In this document: one piece after another, positions 9,349 to 18,345 of the stretch
Layout: every line of letters begins with the position of its first letter
Numbering within the stretch: the first letter of the stretch is position 1
NCBI GenBank assembly: GCA_963734595.1
Contig: CAVTHV010000037.1
Span: 1 to 64,000 of the forward strand
Direction: 5' to 3'
DNA: 64,000 nucleotides
Source of the DNA: CAKKQX01 sp963734595
GTDB taxonomy: Bacteria > Pseudomonadota > Gammaproteobacteria > Burkholderiales > SG8-41
Translations under genes and position numbers: made by a program
Notes under the pieces: model-generated
Told to the model about the DNA's origin: nothing
Databases searched by the model: none
The model's input: only the letters and a program-made list of their open reading frames with translations

Positions 9349-10311
9349 TCAATCCGCTATCGGCTTCAGCACGCCCTTCCACTTCGCAATTTCTTTCTCC
9401 AGCATCGCCCTGAACTGCTGCGGCGTGCCGCCTCCCGGCACCGCGCCGAGCGCGGCGATGCGCGCCTGGATGTCGGGCGTGGCGAGCCCGGCGTTGATCG
9501 CCTCGTTCAGGCGGGTCACGATCGCGGCAGGCGTCTTCGCCGGCGCCACCATGCCGTACCAGTTGTTCACTTCGAATCCCGGATAGCCGCTTTCCGCGAT
9601 GGTCGGCACGTCCGGCATCACCGCCAGCCGGTGCAGGCTCGTCACGCCGAGCGCGCGCAGCCGGCCCGCTTTGATGTAACCCACCGCCGACGGCGTCGCG
9701 GCGAACATCATGAGCACCTGGCCGCCCACCACGTCAGTCAGCGCGGGGCCCGCCCCTTTGTACGGAACGTGCACGAGCTTGGTGTGCGTGGCGCTCTGGA
9801 AGAGTTCCATCGCGAGGTGAATGGCGCTGCCCGTTCCGGCCGACGCGTAGTCGAGCCCGCCCCGCGTCGACTTCGCGAGCGCGACCAGCGCCTTGATCGA
9901 ATGCGCCGGCAGCGACGGATGCACCACGAGCACGCTGTACGATCCGGCCACGTTGCACACCGGCGCGAGGCTGCTCAAGGTGTCGTACGGCAGCTTCCGG
10001 TGCAGCGCCGGGTTGGCCGCGAGCGCCGCGTTCGTGAAGAGCAGCGTGTAGCCGTCCGCCGGCGCTTTCGTCGTGATCTCCGTGCCGATGATGGTGCCCG
10101 CGCCCGGATGGTTGTCGACGATCACCTGCACGCCGAGCGTCTTGGTGAGACTGCCCGATAAGATGCGGCCCAGGATGTCCACGCCGCCGCCCGGCGCATA
10201 GGGCACGATGACCCGCACGGGCTTCGCAGGATACTTTTGCTGCTCGGCCGCACCGGCCGCCATACTCACGCCGAGCGCCAGGGCGCCCGCCCACACTGCG
10301 AGTTTCTTCAT
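9349..10311 (-). CDS. Bug/TctC-type tripartite tricarboxylate receptor
   Basis: Intact 320-residue Bug-family periplasmic protein. The signal peptide ends near MAAGAAEQ. Then come KPVRVIVPYAPGGGVDILGR, DNHPGAGTIIGTE, HVPYKGAGPALTDVVGGQ and MPDVPTIAESGYPGFEVNNW, the usual family order. First gene of the Bug-CaiB-thioesterase group. The acid it binds is probably the substrate of the CoA transferase, which is inference from gene order. Confidence 0.92.
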   Translation of the reverse strand: MKKLAVWAGALALGVSMAAGAAEQQKYPAKPVRVIVPYAPGGGVDILGRILSGSLTKTLGVQVIVDNHPGAGTIIGTEITTKAPADGYTLLFTNAALAANPALHRKLPYDTLSSLAPVCNVAGSYSVLVVHPSLPAHSIKALVALAKSTRGGLDYASAGTGSAIHLAMELFQSATHTKLVHVPYKGAGPALTDVVGGQVLMMFAATPSAVGYIKAGRLRALGVTSLHRLAVMPDVPTIAESGYPGFEVNNWYGMVAPAKTPAAIVTRLNEAINAGLATPDIQARIAALGAVPGGGTPQQFRAMLEKEIAKWKGVLKPIAD

Positions 10312-10338
10312 GATTGCTCTCCGCTTTTAATTAAAAGT

Positions 10339-10455
10339 CATCTCAAAAACAAACCATGGACAGGATTAACAGGATGAACAAGATTAAACCTCAGGACTGT
10401 CAGATAAATCATGTAATTCTGAATCCTGTTAATCCTGTCTATTTGGATTGGTTTT
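10339..10455 (+). repeat. Inverted nine-base-period element (GACAGGATTAACAGGATGAA arms)
   Basis: The left arm near 10357 reads GGACAGGATTAACAGGATGA and the right arm near 10423 reads AATCCTGTTAATCCTGTCTA, the reverse complement. About 35 bases lie between them. It sits in the 175-base spacer between prpD and the Bug gene, both on the minus strand. It could act as a long hairpin in the transcript. Confidence 0.65.
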
Positions 10456-10486
10456 ACGCACCTTTTTATCATTTTTAAGATGAGCT

Positions 10487-11923
10487 CTAAACCAGCTCGT
10501 CGATGAAACGATGGACCGGCAGTGCTTCCAGTTTCTTCCGGTCCAGGCACAACGCGAGCACGCGCTGCCGCTGTCTCTCGGCATACACGCGCGCGACATT
10601 GATTTCGAATTTCCGCAGCAGCAGCGGTCCGCCCTCCTTCCTGCGCCGCGGATGTCCGACCGGATACTCCACGGCATGGCGGCGGGTCGCCGTCCCGTCT
10701 TTGAAGTGCACGCGGATCGCATTCGCGTTCGAGCGCTTCTCCGGCGAACGAAAGCCCTGCGTATACGCGGGATCCTCGCTCACCGTCATCTTGTCCCGCA
10801 ACGCGTCGATGCGCGGATCGGCCGCGACCGCATCCCCGTAATCTTCCGGCTCGAGCCGGCCGAAGATGAGCCCGATCGCCGCCACGTACTGCAGACAGTG
10901 GTCGCGGTCGGCAAAGTTGTGGAGCGGGCCGGTCTTGCTCAGGATGCCGAGACCATAGCCGTGCGACCAGAGCTCGACGCGATCGATGTCGGCGAGCCTG
11001 TCCCTCACCTCGGCGTGCAGGCCGATCGCCGCTTCGGCAGCGGTCTGCGCGTGGAAAGCCGCGGGATACGACACCTTGAACTGCACGTTCTCGACGACGT
11101 GCGTGCCGTACGGCCGCTGAAAACCGAACGGCTTGCCGCGGTTGAGCACGTCATAGAATCCCCAGGTCTTCGCCGTCAGCGCCGACGGATAGCCCATCTC
11201 CCCTTTGAGCGCGAGCAGCGCGAGCCACACGCCGCGGCTCGCCGCATCCGCCGCGGCCCACGATTTGCGCGACCCCGAATTGGGCTTGCGCCGGAATGTC
11301 GCCAGCGTGTGCCCGTCGATCCAGGCATTCGACACCGCGTTGGCAATCTCTTCGCGCGTGCCGCCGAGCATCTTGGTGACGGCCGCCGCGCAGCCCAGCT
11401 TCACCAGCAGCACGTGATCCAGCCCCATTTCCGCGGTGAACGCGTTCTCTTCCGCAAGCCCGCCCATCACTTCGTAGGCCTTGATGACGAGGTCGAGCAC
11501 TTCGCGCATCGTGAGCGGCGGCTGCCCGCGCGACGCGCGCGTGCGGCTCCACCAGTCGGCGGCGGCCAGGATCCCGCCGATGCAGTCGGACGGATGGATC
11601 ACGGTGCGGCCGGTGAACGCGTCGTTGTAATCGAGCCAGCGGATCAGCGCGCTGAAATTGAATGCGGCGTGCACCGGATCGAGCACGTGCGGCGTGCCGG
11701 GAATACGCGCGCCGTCGGGGACGATCGTTCCGGGAACGACGGGTCCCAGCAGCCGCGTGCATTCGGGATAGGCGAGCGCCTCGAACGCGCAGCCGAGGCT
11801 GTCGATCAGGCAGTGATGAACGGTTTCCCGCGCGAGCGCGCTGTCGATCTCGTAGTCATCCACATAGCGGGCAATGTCGGAGATGACCGCGTCGAACTCG
11901 GGCCGCGCGTTGCTGGGATTCAC
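10487..11923 (-). CDS. prpD: MmgE/PrpD family protein, 2-methylcitrate dehydratase
   Basis: A 478-residue protein with strong full-length similarity to E. coli PrpD, which dehydrates 2-methylcitrate to 2-methyl-cis-aconitate in propionate breakdown. Shared blocks include LLGPVVPGTIVPDGARIPGT, HPSDCIGGILAAADWWSR, GLDHVLLVKLG, KSWAAADAASRGVWLAL, GEMGYPSALTAKTWGFYDV, FQRPYGTHVVENVQFKVSYP and the C-terminal YPVGHPRRRKEG. Other prp genes (prpB, prpC, acnD) are not in the window, so it may act on a related tricarboxylate. The frame is intact. Confidence 0.88.
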   Translation of the reverse strand: MNPSNARPEFDAVISDIARYVDDYEIDSALARETVHHCLIDSLGCAFEALAYPECTRLLGPVVPGTIVPDGARIPGTPHVLDPVHAAFNFSALIRWLDYNDAFTGRTVIHPSDCIGGILAAADWWSRTRASRGQPPLTMREVLDLVIKAYEVMGGLAEENAFTAEMGLDHVLLVKLGCAAAVTKMLGGTREEIANAVSNAWIDGHTLATFRRKPNSGSRKSWAAADAASRGVWLALLALKGEMGYPSALTAKTWGFYDVLNRGKPFGFQRPYGTHVVENVQFKVSYPAAFHAQTAAEAAIGLHAEVRDRLADIDRVELWSHGYGLGILSKTGPLHNFADRDHCLQYVAAIGLIFGRLEPEDYGDAVAADPRIDALRDKMTVSEDPAYTQGFRSPEKRSNANAIRVHFKDGTATRRHAVEYPVGHPRRRKEGGPLLLRKFEINVARVYAERQRQRVLALCLDRKKLEALPVHRFIDELV

Positions 11924-12013
11924 GATGCAGTGGGGATGGGCGCTGAACTGCGACAGTCTACACCCGGGAGACTGCGGTTGTCCGCGGCAGCGAAGCGGCG
12001 GCGGACAACCTGT

Positions 12014-12270
12014 AAGGGATGAGGGATGAGGGATGAGGGCCCTAAAGGATACGTTTCACTTAATGAGGGGAAAACCAGTGACCAGTGACGGACCACCTAA
12101 CGATCAAAAGTTGCGTTACCGCGGTGATTGATCAATTTAGTTCTTTGTTTTTCCTCGTTCGTGTCCTCTGTGTCCTCTGTGTCTCCGCTTTTGTTCTTCA
12201 TGGCGCTCTTGGCGTCTTGGCGGTTCCATCTTTTTTGGGTTTCTCCGCGTGAGCTCCGTGCGAAACGATT
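12014..12270 (+). repeat. Composite intergenic repeat block upstream of prpD
   Basis: In the 379-base spacer 11924-12302. GGGATGAGGGATGAGGGATG heptamers lie at 12016-12037, then an AAGGATACGTTTCACTTAAT block (12047-12066) matching 4204-4228. CCAGTGACCAGTGACGG follows at about 12077, and nine-base units (GTCCTCTGT, TTGGCGTCT) at 12144-12230. Finally GCTCCGTGCGAAACGATT at 12253-12270 is identical to 4331-4348. No gene is seen. Confidence 0.65.
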
Positions 12271-12302
12271 TTCCCCGCACGCGGCTTGCGCGCGCCGATG
12301 AT

Positions 12303-12806
12303 TCAGATCTTTTCCATGGACCCCTGCATGAAGCGCACGCGGTCGCCGGGCTGGAAACTGGCGCCGTCCCGGCGGTTGACCGTCCGGTAGCTGCCATCGT
12401 CCATGCGCACGTTGATTTCATAGCTCGTTTCGTTCAACCGTTGTTGCATCTCGGGCGTGCCCACGCCGCCGACGGTAGTCTGCCCCTGCTGGCCTGCGCT
12501 GAACGAATGCACGAAGATGCCTCCCACCACGTTGGTTTCCGATCCGGGACCCTGGCCGAAGGTCGAGCGCGGCGTCATTCCCTCAGGCACCCGTCCCGGG
12601 GTCCGCATGCTGACTTCGCGGATCGAGCGCACGGTCCCGCAATTGGCGCAGGGCGCCCCAACCACCGGCTCGTTGCGGAAATCCGGGATCTTGATCGACT
12701 GTGCGGCGAGCGGCGCCGGGACCAGCGCAACGATCGCCAACAGCAAAACGCCGACAGCGCGGGCGATCACGCGCGTGTCGCCGCCGGGATCATGGTAACG
12801 CCGCAT
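12303..12806 (-). CDS. SlyB/Pcp-like periplasmic protein with CxxC
   Basis: A 167-residue exported protein (signal peptide ending near APLAAQS). CANCGTVRSI, a glycine-rich middle containing VVGGIFVHSFSAG and the C-terminal YEINVRMDDGSYRTVN followed by PGDRVRFMQG resemble the SlyB/Pcp outer-membrane lipoprotein family, but without a lipobox and with the glycine zipper weak. Its ATG overlaps the stop of the upstream gene (TAATG), so translation is probably coupled to the solute-binding protein. The role in the envelope is unknown. Confidence 0.6.
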   Translation of the reverse strand: MRRYHDPGGDTRVIARAVGVLLLAIVALVPAPLAAQSIKIPDFRNEPVVGAPCANCGTVRSIREVSMRTPGRVPEGMTPRSTFGQGPGSETNVVGGIFVHSFSAGQQGQTTVGGVGTPEMQQRLNETSYEINVRMDDGSYRTVNRRDGASFQPGDRVRFMQGSMEKI

Positions 12807-13666
12807 TATTCAGACAGTCCCTGGATGTAATAGGCCGCCGACAGCAGCAGGCTCGGCCGGCCATATGGTCCCAGCCACAGGTCGTAGATCTTCTCGATTT
12901 CGTTGCTGCGGTAAAGTCCCGCCAGCACCCGGTTCACCGCCAGCCGGTAGTCCGGGTCGCTGCGCGGCAGGGGCAGCGCGTAGGGTTCGACCGAAAAATC
13001 CTCGTCCAGAAGCTTGAGGGACGCATCCCTGGTCTGGCCTTTGTAAGTGAGGCCGATCAGGATCATCCGGTCGGAGGCAAACCCGTCCACTTCGCCCTTG
13101 CTGAGTTTCTCCATGCCCTCGGTGCGCAGCGTCACCGGGACCACGCTGGCGTTGATCGAGCGGCTGGCGAGCGCCGCCTTCAGTACCTTCTCCGTCGTGG
13201 TGCCGGTGATTACGGCGATGCGCTTGCCGCTGAAGTCCGCGAGGCGGTTGAGCTTGTCTGCGACCCGGGCGAGGATGCTCGCGCCGTCGACAAAGGTGAT
13301 CAGGCTGAAGTCGACCTCCTTTTGCCGGGACAGCGTCCAGGTCACGGTACTGCACTCGATGTCGACCTTGCCGTCGCGCACCGCGTCGAGGCGGTTTTGC
13401 ACGGTGAGCGCAACCCATTTGGTCTGCAGTTTGGCGAGGCCGAGTTGGTCGCGAATGCCGTCCGCGATCCTGCGGCACAACTCCACCGAGAAGCCCTGCG
13501 GCTGCCCGTTGGTGTCGGCATAGGAAAACGGGGCCGCATTGTCGACGTAGCCCATGGTGATGACGCCCGCCGTCTTGATTTTGCCCAGTACGCCGGTTTG
13601 CGCCGACGCCGGCGCGGCGGCCAGCAGAGTCAGGACCGCCACAATTGCAAAGCGTTTCATATTCAT
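12806..13666 (-). CDS. Polar amino-acid-type periplasmic solute-binding protein (family 3)
   Basis: A 286-residue SBP_bac_3 domain after a signal peptide (LTLLAAAPASA). TAGVITMGYVDNAAPFSYAD, GFSVELCRRIADGI, DIECSTVTWTLSRQKEVDFS and GKRIAVITGTTTEKV follow the GltI-like pattern for glutamate/aspartate-type ligands. No ABC permease or ATPase is next to it; the following gene is a SlyB-like protein coupled by TAATG. It may be a receptor serving a distant transporter. The frame is intact. Confidence 0.88.
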   Translation of the reverse strand: MNMKRFAIVAVLTLLAAAPASAQTGVLGKIKTAGVITMGYVDNAAPFSYADTNGQPQGFSVELCRRIADGIRDQLGLAKLQTKWVALTVQNRLDAVRDGKVDIECSTVTWTLSRQKEVDFSLITFVDGASILARVADKLNRLADFSGKRIAVITGTTTEKVLKAALASRSINASVVPVTLRTEGMEKLSKGEVDGFASDRMILIGLTYKGQTRDASLKLLDEDFSVEPYALPLPRSDPDYRLAVNRVLAGLYRSNEIEKIYDLWLGPYGRPSLLLSAAYYIQGLSE

Positions 13667-13702
13667 GTCACTCGTTTGGTTTTGGGGTGGAGAGCAGGAT
13701 AC

Positions 13703-14152
13703 TCAGCGTTTAAGTTGCTGCCGGATATAGTTGCCGATCAGGTAGATCGCGGGATAGATCACCGCTTCTTCGATTCTTTCATGGACCATGCCCCGGTATG
13801 CGAGATGCGCAAATTTATCGTTGCCTTCCTTTTTCGCGGCTTCCAGCAACATTTGAAATTTGTACGATATCCGCTGATGCTCGGAGCGCAAAGTGTCGTG
13901 GCCGGCGACGAACTCGGCGATGAGCGGCAACACCCCCGCCATTTCCGCCGTGACCTCGCCCGATGCCAGTTGCGGCAGCAGCCCCAGAGGAGGAAATGCG
14001 ATTTTTTCTTCCCGGGCCATGTGCGGCAGGACGACACGCGCCAGCTCCCGCGCCGCGTCCCCGACCGCGCCCTTCTCTTTCATCGCCTTTTCCAGCTCCG
14101 CACGCAACTCATCGTGGTCGAGTTTCAAAGCAACCGGGAATTCGATATTCAT
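13703..14152 (-). CDS. Hemerythrin HHE-domain protein
   Basis: A 149-residue four-helix protein. The metal-ligand pattern of hemerythrin-like HHE domains is visible: LKLDHDELR (His13), VLPHMAREEKIAFPPL (His and Glu), GHDTLRSEHQRI and MVHERIEEAVIYPA. Such proteins bind a di-iron centre and are linked to oxygen or nitric oxide sensing or storage, or to iron handling. It lies alone, 36 bases upstream of the solute-binding gene on the same strand. Confidence 0.85.
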   Translation of the reverse strand: MNIEFPVALKLDHDELRAELEKAMKEKGAVGDAARELARVVLPHMAREEKIAFPPLGLLPQLASGEVTAEMAGVLPLIAEFVAGHDTLRSEHQRISYKFQMLLEAAKKEGNDKFAHLAYRGMVHERIEEAVIYPAIYLIGNYIRQQLKR

Positions 14153-14309
14153 TACGTTTTGGCTTCCCCGAACGTGCGCGTGTCAGTCTGTTCCTGCATT
14201 TTGATCTTGTCCGCGCTATTCGTCTAGCGACGGGCGGAAACCGCCATCTCGCACTTCCGATACCGCACGAACAAAATCTATCATTTTGTGAGGTTTGCAT
14301 CCGCCCCGG

Positions 14310-15353
14310 CTACTCCCGCGCTTCGATCAATTCCCGCAGCGCCGCCGGCAAATAACCGCGCAGCCTTACAGACCATTCCGCTTCGCGCCGCTGCCAGATC
14401 ACGCCCAGCCAGATGATGGCGAGGCCGAGCAGCGAGAGCGCGAACGGAAAGATCATGCTGTCCTTGAATACCCGGTAGGAAAGATGGCCGAGGTAGCCGG
14501 CGACGCCGAGCCCGCCGAACACCGCGAACACGCGCCGCCCGAGCACCGCGCCGATCAGGATCATCGCGACGTTGATGCCGCAGTAGACGAGCTTGCCCAG
14601 CTCGCTGCCCGAATTCATCGACGACAGCCCGCCCCAGAACGTCATCACGCCGAACAGATACAGCCAGAACGCGTAGTCGCGCGAGCGCCGCGAACGCACG
14701 TCCACCCAGAACGCGAGCAGCACCATCGCGAGCCCGAACCACAGCGAGACGAACTTGCGGATCTCCCAGTCGTGCGGATTGCCGAACAGGAACGGCACGA
14801 GGTCCATGCTCATGTACCACAGCGTCACCGCGATCGGCATCAGCATGAACGGAAAGCGGTAGCGCTACAGCAGCACGGCGCCCACCGCCAGCGTGCCGAA
14901 CTCCATCATGATCCAGCGCCAGTCGATGAACACGTGATAGTCGCGATAGGACTTGGTGTCGGCCCAGTAGCCGAGCGCCATCTGCGCCGCGAAAATCGCG
15001 AGCGGCACCATCACCACCGCGAGTGTCGCCATGATGCCGGCAGGGATCGCGAGCTGCTTCTGCTCGATGAACCAGTGCGTGAGCGCGAGCGCGAGCACGC
15101 CATAACATACCGCGGTGATGAAGCCGCCCCAGCCGCCCAGCGCATTCCAGCCGAGCGTCATGAACAGCGACATCGCGCCGATCGCGATCATGCCGCCGAG
15201 GTAATAGAGCACGTGCACGAAACTGAAGCGCGGCTCCTCGGCCGCGGCGGCGGGCGGCGCGCCGAAGAATTCCGCCAGCCGGTCGGCCTGCTCCGCGTCG
15301 AGGATGCCGGCGCGCACCGCGCGCTCGAGCTCGGATCGTCGCAGTTGGGTCAT
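14310..15353 (-). pseudogene. DUF2157 multi-spanning membrane protein, interrupted by in-frame TAG
   Basis: The N-terminal part (start ATG at 15353, MTQLRRSELERAV) carries the DUF2157 region with LDAEQADRLAEFFGAPP and several hydrophobic helices. It ends GTLAVGAVLL at a TAG at 14865-14867. Exactly in the same frame the protein goes on (RYRFPFMLMPIAVTLWYMS) for another 180 residues with further helices. A single TGG-to-TAG change (Trp) explains it. The function of DUF2157 proteins is unknown. The upstream spacer holds repeats. Confidence 0.8.
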
Positions 15354-15388
15354 GCCGATATCATGCCACGAAGGCCGGGACGAAGGAA

Positions 15389-15499
15389 CTCGAGGGATGA
15401 GGAGCCGATGGACAGGGATGAGGGAACCCGGGGCGAAGGGCAATCTGAGAGCCGATGGGGAGAATGGAACAAAATAAATATAAATAAAACAACGCATTA
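15389..15499 (+). repeat. Composite repeat: GGGATGAGG heptamers plus AAAACAACGCATTA
   Basis: In the 276-base divergent spacer 15354-15629. GAGGGATGAGG and AGGGATGAGGGAAC units stand at 15390-15430. An A/T-rich stretch follows, then AAAACAACGCATTA at 15486-15499, the second copy of the dispersed 14-base motif. Confidence 0.6.
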
Positions 15500-15629
15500 C
15501 GCCATTCATCCCGGTGCGTGCTGCGGCGCGCATTTTAAAGACGCTGTATATTGCGTTGAACTTGTGTCGGCGGAACGAGTCCGCTGATTTGTGAAAACCC
15601 ATCACGCACGGTTTGACGGACTGGAAATG

Positions 15630-15920
15630 ATGAAACGGATTTTTGTTGTCGTACTACTGCTGCTGGCAGCAGGGTGCGCCCAGGTCGGCGGGCGCTTCAG
15701 CGAGGGCATCGTCGAAACCGCCAGGGAGGGCAACGTCGTTACGTTCGATCACCCGTTCACGGACCGCGCGGCGGCGGACGTCGAGCAGCGCGCGGAAAAC
15801 GCGTGCGCGACAAAAAAGAAGATCGCCATCCAAACCTCGCGCGCCTGCTCGCTCGAACGCTGCACGACCAGTTATCAGTGCGTGGACCGCGCCGACGCCA
15901 CCCGCGACGGATTGAAGTAG
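15630..15920 (+). CDS. Small lipoprotein of unknown function
   Basis: A 96-residue protein with a clear lipoprotein signal (KRIFVVVLLLLAAGC, lipidated Cys about residue 16). The mature part is charged and has four more Cys, including SRACSLERCTTSYQCV, which may form disulphides in the periplasm. The start at 15630 is chosen over the adjacent ATG at 15627 and a distant one at 15591; the ribosome site is weak. I do not recognise the family. Confidence 0.65.
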   Translation: MKRIFVVVLLLLAAGCAQVGGRFSEGIVETAREGNVVTFDHPFTDRAAADVEQRAENACATKKKIAIQTSRACSLERCTTSYQCVDRADATRDGLK

Positions 15921-16143
15921 CCGGGCGGCAATTGACCCGGTGACCAACAGGGTCAAAGCCATGGCCGAGGTTGCGATCTCCCGTGAATGACTCCGGCCCT
16001 GTTCCCTGCCGCGGCGATTTACGCCCAAGTCATGATTGCCCGGGAATAAACGGCCGGATCCGGGTGTTTCCTCCACACGCAGGGTCGCATTTCGGATATC
16101 GTCCTGCATCCAAGTCATGGATCATCAACCCGGGAGAATTTCA

Positions 16144-16584
16144 ATGAACGCATTGCTTCAATCGAAACGTCCGGCAGTTCTGGGCGCCCTCGCCGCAGCG
16201 GTTATTTCCCTCGCGGCCTATTCGGGCATGGCCTTTGGCGATGAGGTCAAGGTGACGCTCAGCGGCGACCAGGAAGTGCCGGCGGTCAAGACTTCGGCAT
16301 CCGGTGGCGGCACGATCACGATCAACGACGACAAGAGCGTGAGCGGCAGCGTCACCACCACCGGGGTTGCCGGAACGATGGCGCATATTCATAACGGCGC
16401 GGCGGGGAAAAACGGCCCGGTGATCATCCCGCTGACGAAGAGCGGTGACGGCACCTGGTCGGTTGCGGCCGGCGCGAAGCTGACCGACGCCCAATTCGCG
16501 GCCTTCAAGGCCGGTGACCTCTACGTCAACGTGCACAGCGCCGCAAACAAAGGCGGGGAAATCCGCGGGCAGCTGAAACCGTAG
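16144..16584 (+). CDS. CHRD-domain exported protein
   Basis: A 146-residue protein: signal peptide, then a CHRD domain with VTLSGDQEVPAVKTSASG near its start, AHIHNGAAGKNGPVIIPL in the middle and DLYVNVHSAANKGGEIRGQL at the end, the typical marks. CHRD domains are found in chordin and many bacterial exported proteins; their bacterial function is not established. The ATG at 16144 follows GGGAGA. The intact frame fills most of the interval before a small hairpin near 16600. Confidence 0.88.
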   Translation: MNALLQSKRPAVLGALAAAVISLAAYSGMAFGDEVKVTLSGDQEVPAVKTSASGGGTITINDDKSVSGSVTTTGVAGTMAHIHNGAAGKNGPVIIPLTKSGDGTWSVAAGAKLTDAQFAAFKAGDLYVNVHSAANKGGEIRGQLKP

Positions 16585-16700
16585 CGGAACCGGCGGCAAT
16601 CGGGAAAGACTCCGGTCTTTTCCGGGTTGCTTCCCGACCGTCGCGAGCACCTGCGGCAGTATCTGGCACAGTCAGGTTCAGACAGACGCGCAACGACGCG

Positions 16701-17168
16701 ATGCAGCGGGCAGCCCGTTTCCTGAGACGATGGCCGCGCACTTCGGCAGCGCTCGGGTTCGGCGCGGCGGGGACCGCATTGTCCGCACTCTGGTACGGTC
16801 CGATTGTCTTCCACGCGGGCAGCCTGCTCCCGCTGGTGCTCTTCATCGTGTTGCCCGGCGTCGCGGCTGCCGCTTCCGGCTTTGCGCTGGGCAAATCATT
16901 GCCCGTCCCGGCGCGCGTGCGCGGGGACGGGATTGCGGCGCTTCGCGGGGCGGTCATCGGCTCGGCGGGCATGCTGCTCTTCGCGCCCCTGTTTGCAATT
17001 GTTTACGCCTGGACCAGCCCGCCCACCGAACACTCGAGCATTCCCGGCCTGACATTCCTCGTGCTTGCGGGCAGCGTGCTCGGAGTATGGGGGCGCGTAG
17101 CAGCGACCGGCGCGGCGGTCGGGTGGGCGCTGTACCGCCTGGCGTTGCGCAACCCGGCGGCCGACTGA
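16701..17168 (+). CDS. Hypothetical membrane protein
   Basis: A 155-residue protein with about four hydrophobic segments (FGAAGTALSALWYG, LLPLVLFIVLPGVAAAASGF, AGMLLFAPLFAIVYAW, TFLVLAGSVLGVWG) and a positively charged N terminus. No family recognised. It is a single gene on the plus strand, convergent with the Fe-S protein at 17232. Confidence 0.6.
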   Translation: MQRAARFLRRWPRTSAALGFGAAGTALSALWYGPIVFHAGSLLPLVLFIVLPGVAAAASGFALGKSLPVPARVRGDGIAALRGAVIGSAGMLLFAPLFAIVYAWTSPPTEHSSIPGLTFLVLAGSVLGVWGRVAATGAAVGWALYRLALRNPAAD

Positions 17169-17231
17169 CATTGCGAATTGTTTTCACCGGCCACTCAGTT
17201 CCATCACGCAGAGAATGCAGGCTTCGCGGAT

Positions 17232-18263
17232 CTACGCTTCCTTCCCGGGCACTCCCTGATCAACCGGGCGCCGACGATGGATCTCGCGCTTGAACGCGGG
17301 CAGCGGCTGCAGCGTGTTGCACATATAGCCTATCTGCGGCTGCGGGAGTTCGACGTATTCGAGTCCCGGGACCGCCTGCAGGATCCTGATCGCGGCCTCG
17401 CAGACGCCCGCCACGCCCGGATGCTCGTGCAGACCGACGCGCTTGTTGACCGGGTGGCGCATGAGCGGACGCAATTGGTCGAGCCGGCTTGCGAGGTAAA
17501 TGATGAAGGCTTCGAAATCGTAGGCGGGCGCGCCGGAAGCGCCCTCGCGTCCGGGCAGCACGTTTTCCCCGATCTGGATCGCGCAGGTCGGGCACCACGC
17601 GAGCACTTTGGCCGCGCCGCTGGCGGCGAAGCGGTCGGTCGTGCGATAGACGATGCGGCCCGAAGCGTCGAGGTCGCCGGTGCGAAACTGAATCACGCCG
17701 CAGCAGTTGCCCGGGCCGCCCATCACGCTGTACGACACGCCGAGCGCGTCGAGGATGTCCAGCGCCAGCAGAACGATGTGCGGCGTCTTGAGCACGTTGC
17801 AGCCGGTATAGAAGAGCACTTCCGGCGGGGTTTCCGCCGGTCCGTCCCAGCGAAACCGCCTGAGCACCTCGTCCGGGAGCTGCATGCGCGACAGCACCCG
17901 CACGCCGCGGCCCATGTTCGAGAACCCGGCGCTGCCTTTTTTGCGCTGTTCTTCCGCCGTCGCGCGGCGCTGCATGGCGACGCGCGCGAGCGCGAGCATG
18001 AAGCGCGGGTTCACGCCTTCGGGGCACGCGCGGATGCAGAAGCCGCTGCCCGAACACACCTGCGCCCAGCGCACGGCTTCGGCCGGGCCGTTCCCGCCGC
18101 GGATGATGTCGAGCACGCCGCCGGTCACCGCCCTGGCGTCGCTGCCCGCGATGCCGGCGGGCGCCGCCGTCGGGCACACTTCGAAGCAGCGCCCGCAGCG
18201 CGTGCAGCTGTCCAGCACGTCCTGCGTGCGGGCTTCCAGCGCTGCAGAGAATGTCTCAGCCAT
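17232..18263 (-). CDS. Fe-S/CCG-domain oxidoreductase (heterodisulfide-reductase-like), short C terminus
   Basis: A 343-residue protein. CTRCGRCFEVCP and CSGSGFCIRACPEG bind two [4Fe-4S] clusters; FYTGCN with GGPGNCCG is the first CCG domain, and WCPTCAIQ follows. Such proteins pass electrons between flavoproteins, ferredoxin or quinone and often accompany aldehyde:ferredoxin oxidoreductases, one of which lies upstream on the same strand. After GYMCNTLQPLPAFKREIH the sequence stops, where relatives usually continue into a second Cys-rich CCG motif. A truncation or indel near 17265 is therefore likely. Confidence 0.8.
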   Translation of the reverse strand: MAETFSAALEARTQDVLDSCTRCGRCFEVCPTAAPAGIAGSDARAVTGGVLDIIRGGNGPAEAVRWAQVCSGSGFCIRACPEGVNPRFMLALARVAMQRRATAEEQRKKGSAGFSNMGRGVRVLSRMQLPDEVLRRFRWDGPAETPPEVLFYTGCNVLKTPHIVLLALDILDALGVSYSVMGGPGNCCGVIQFRTGDLDASGRIVYRTTDRFAASGAAKVLAWCPTCAIQIGENVLPGREGASGAPAYDFEAFIIYLASRLDQLRPLMRHPVNKRVGLHEHPGVAGVCEAAIRILQAVPGLEYVELPQPQIGYMCNTLQPLPAFKREIHRRRPVDQGVPGKEA

Positions 18264-18345
18264 GGTTCATCCGTCGATTCCGGTACCGCCTGCCAGTATA
18301 GCCGGTCGGGAATATACTGCGGCCTGGACTGTTAACCGGTTTAAG

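Noticed and set aside
14865..14867. Pyrrolysine or suppressed amber codon in the DUF2157 gene.
   Set aside because: No pyl genes or supporting context; a Trp-to-stop change is simpler.
16600..16622. Hairpin GGAAAGAC/GTCTTTTCC after the CHRD gene as an intrinsic terminator.
   Set aside because: No T-run follows and the stem has a mismatch or bulge; left out of the feature list.
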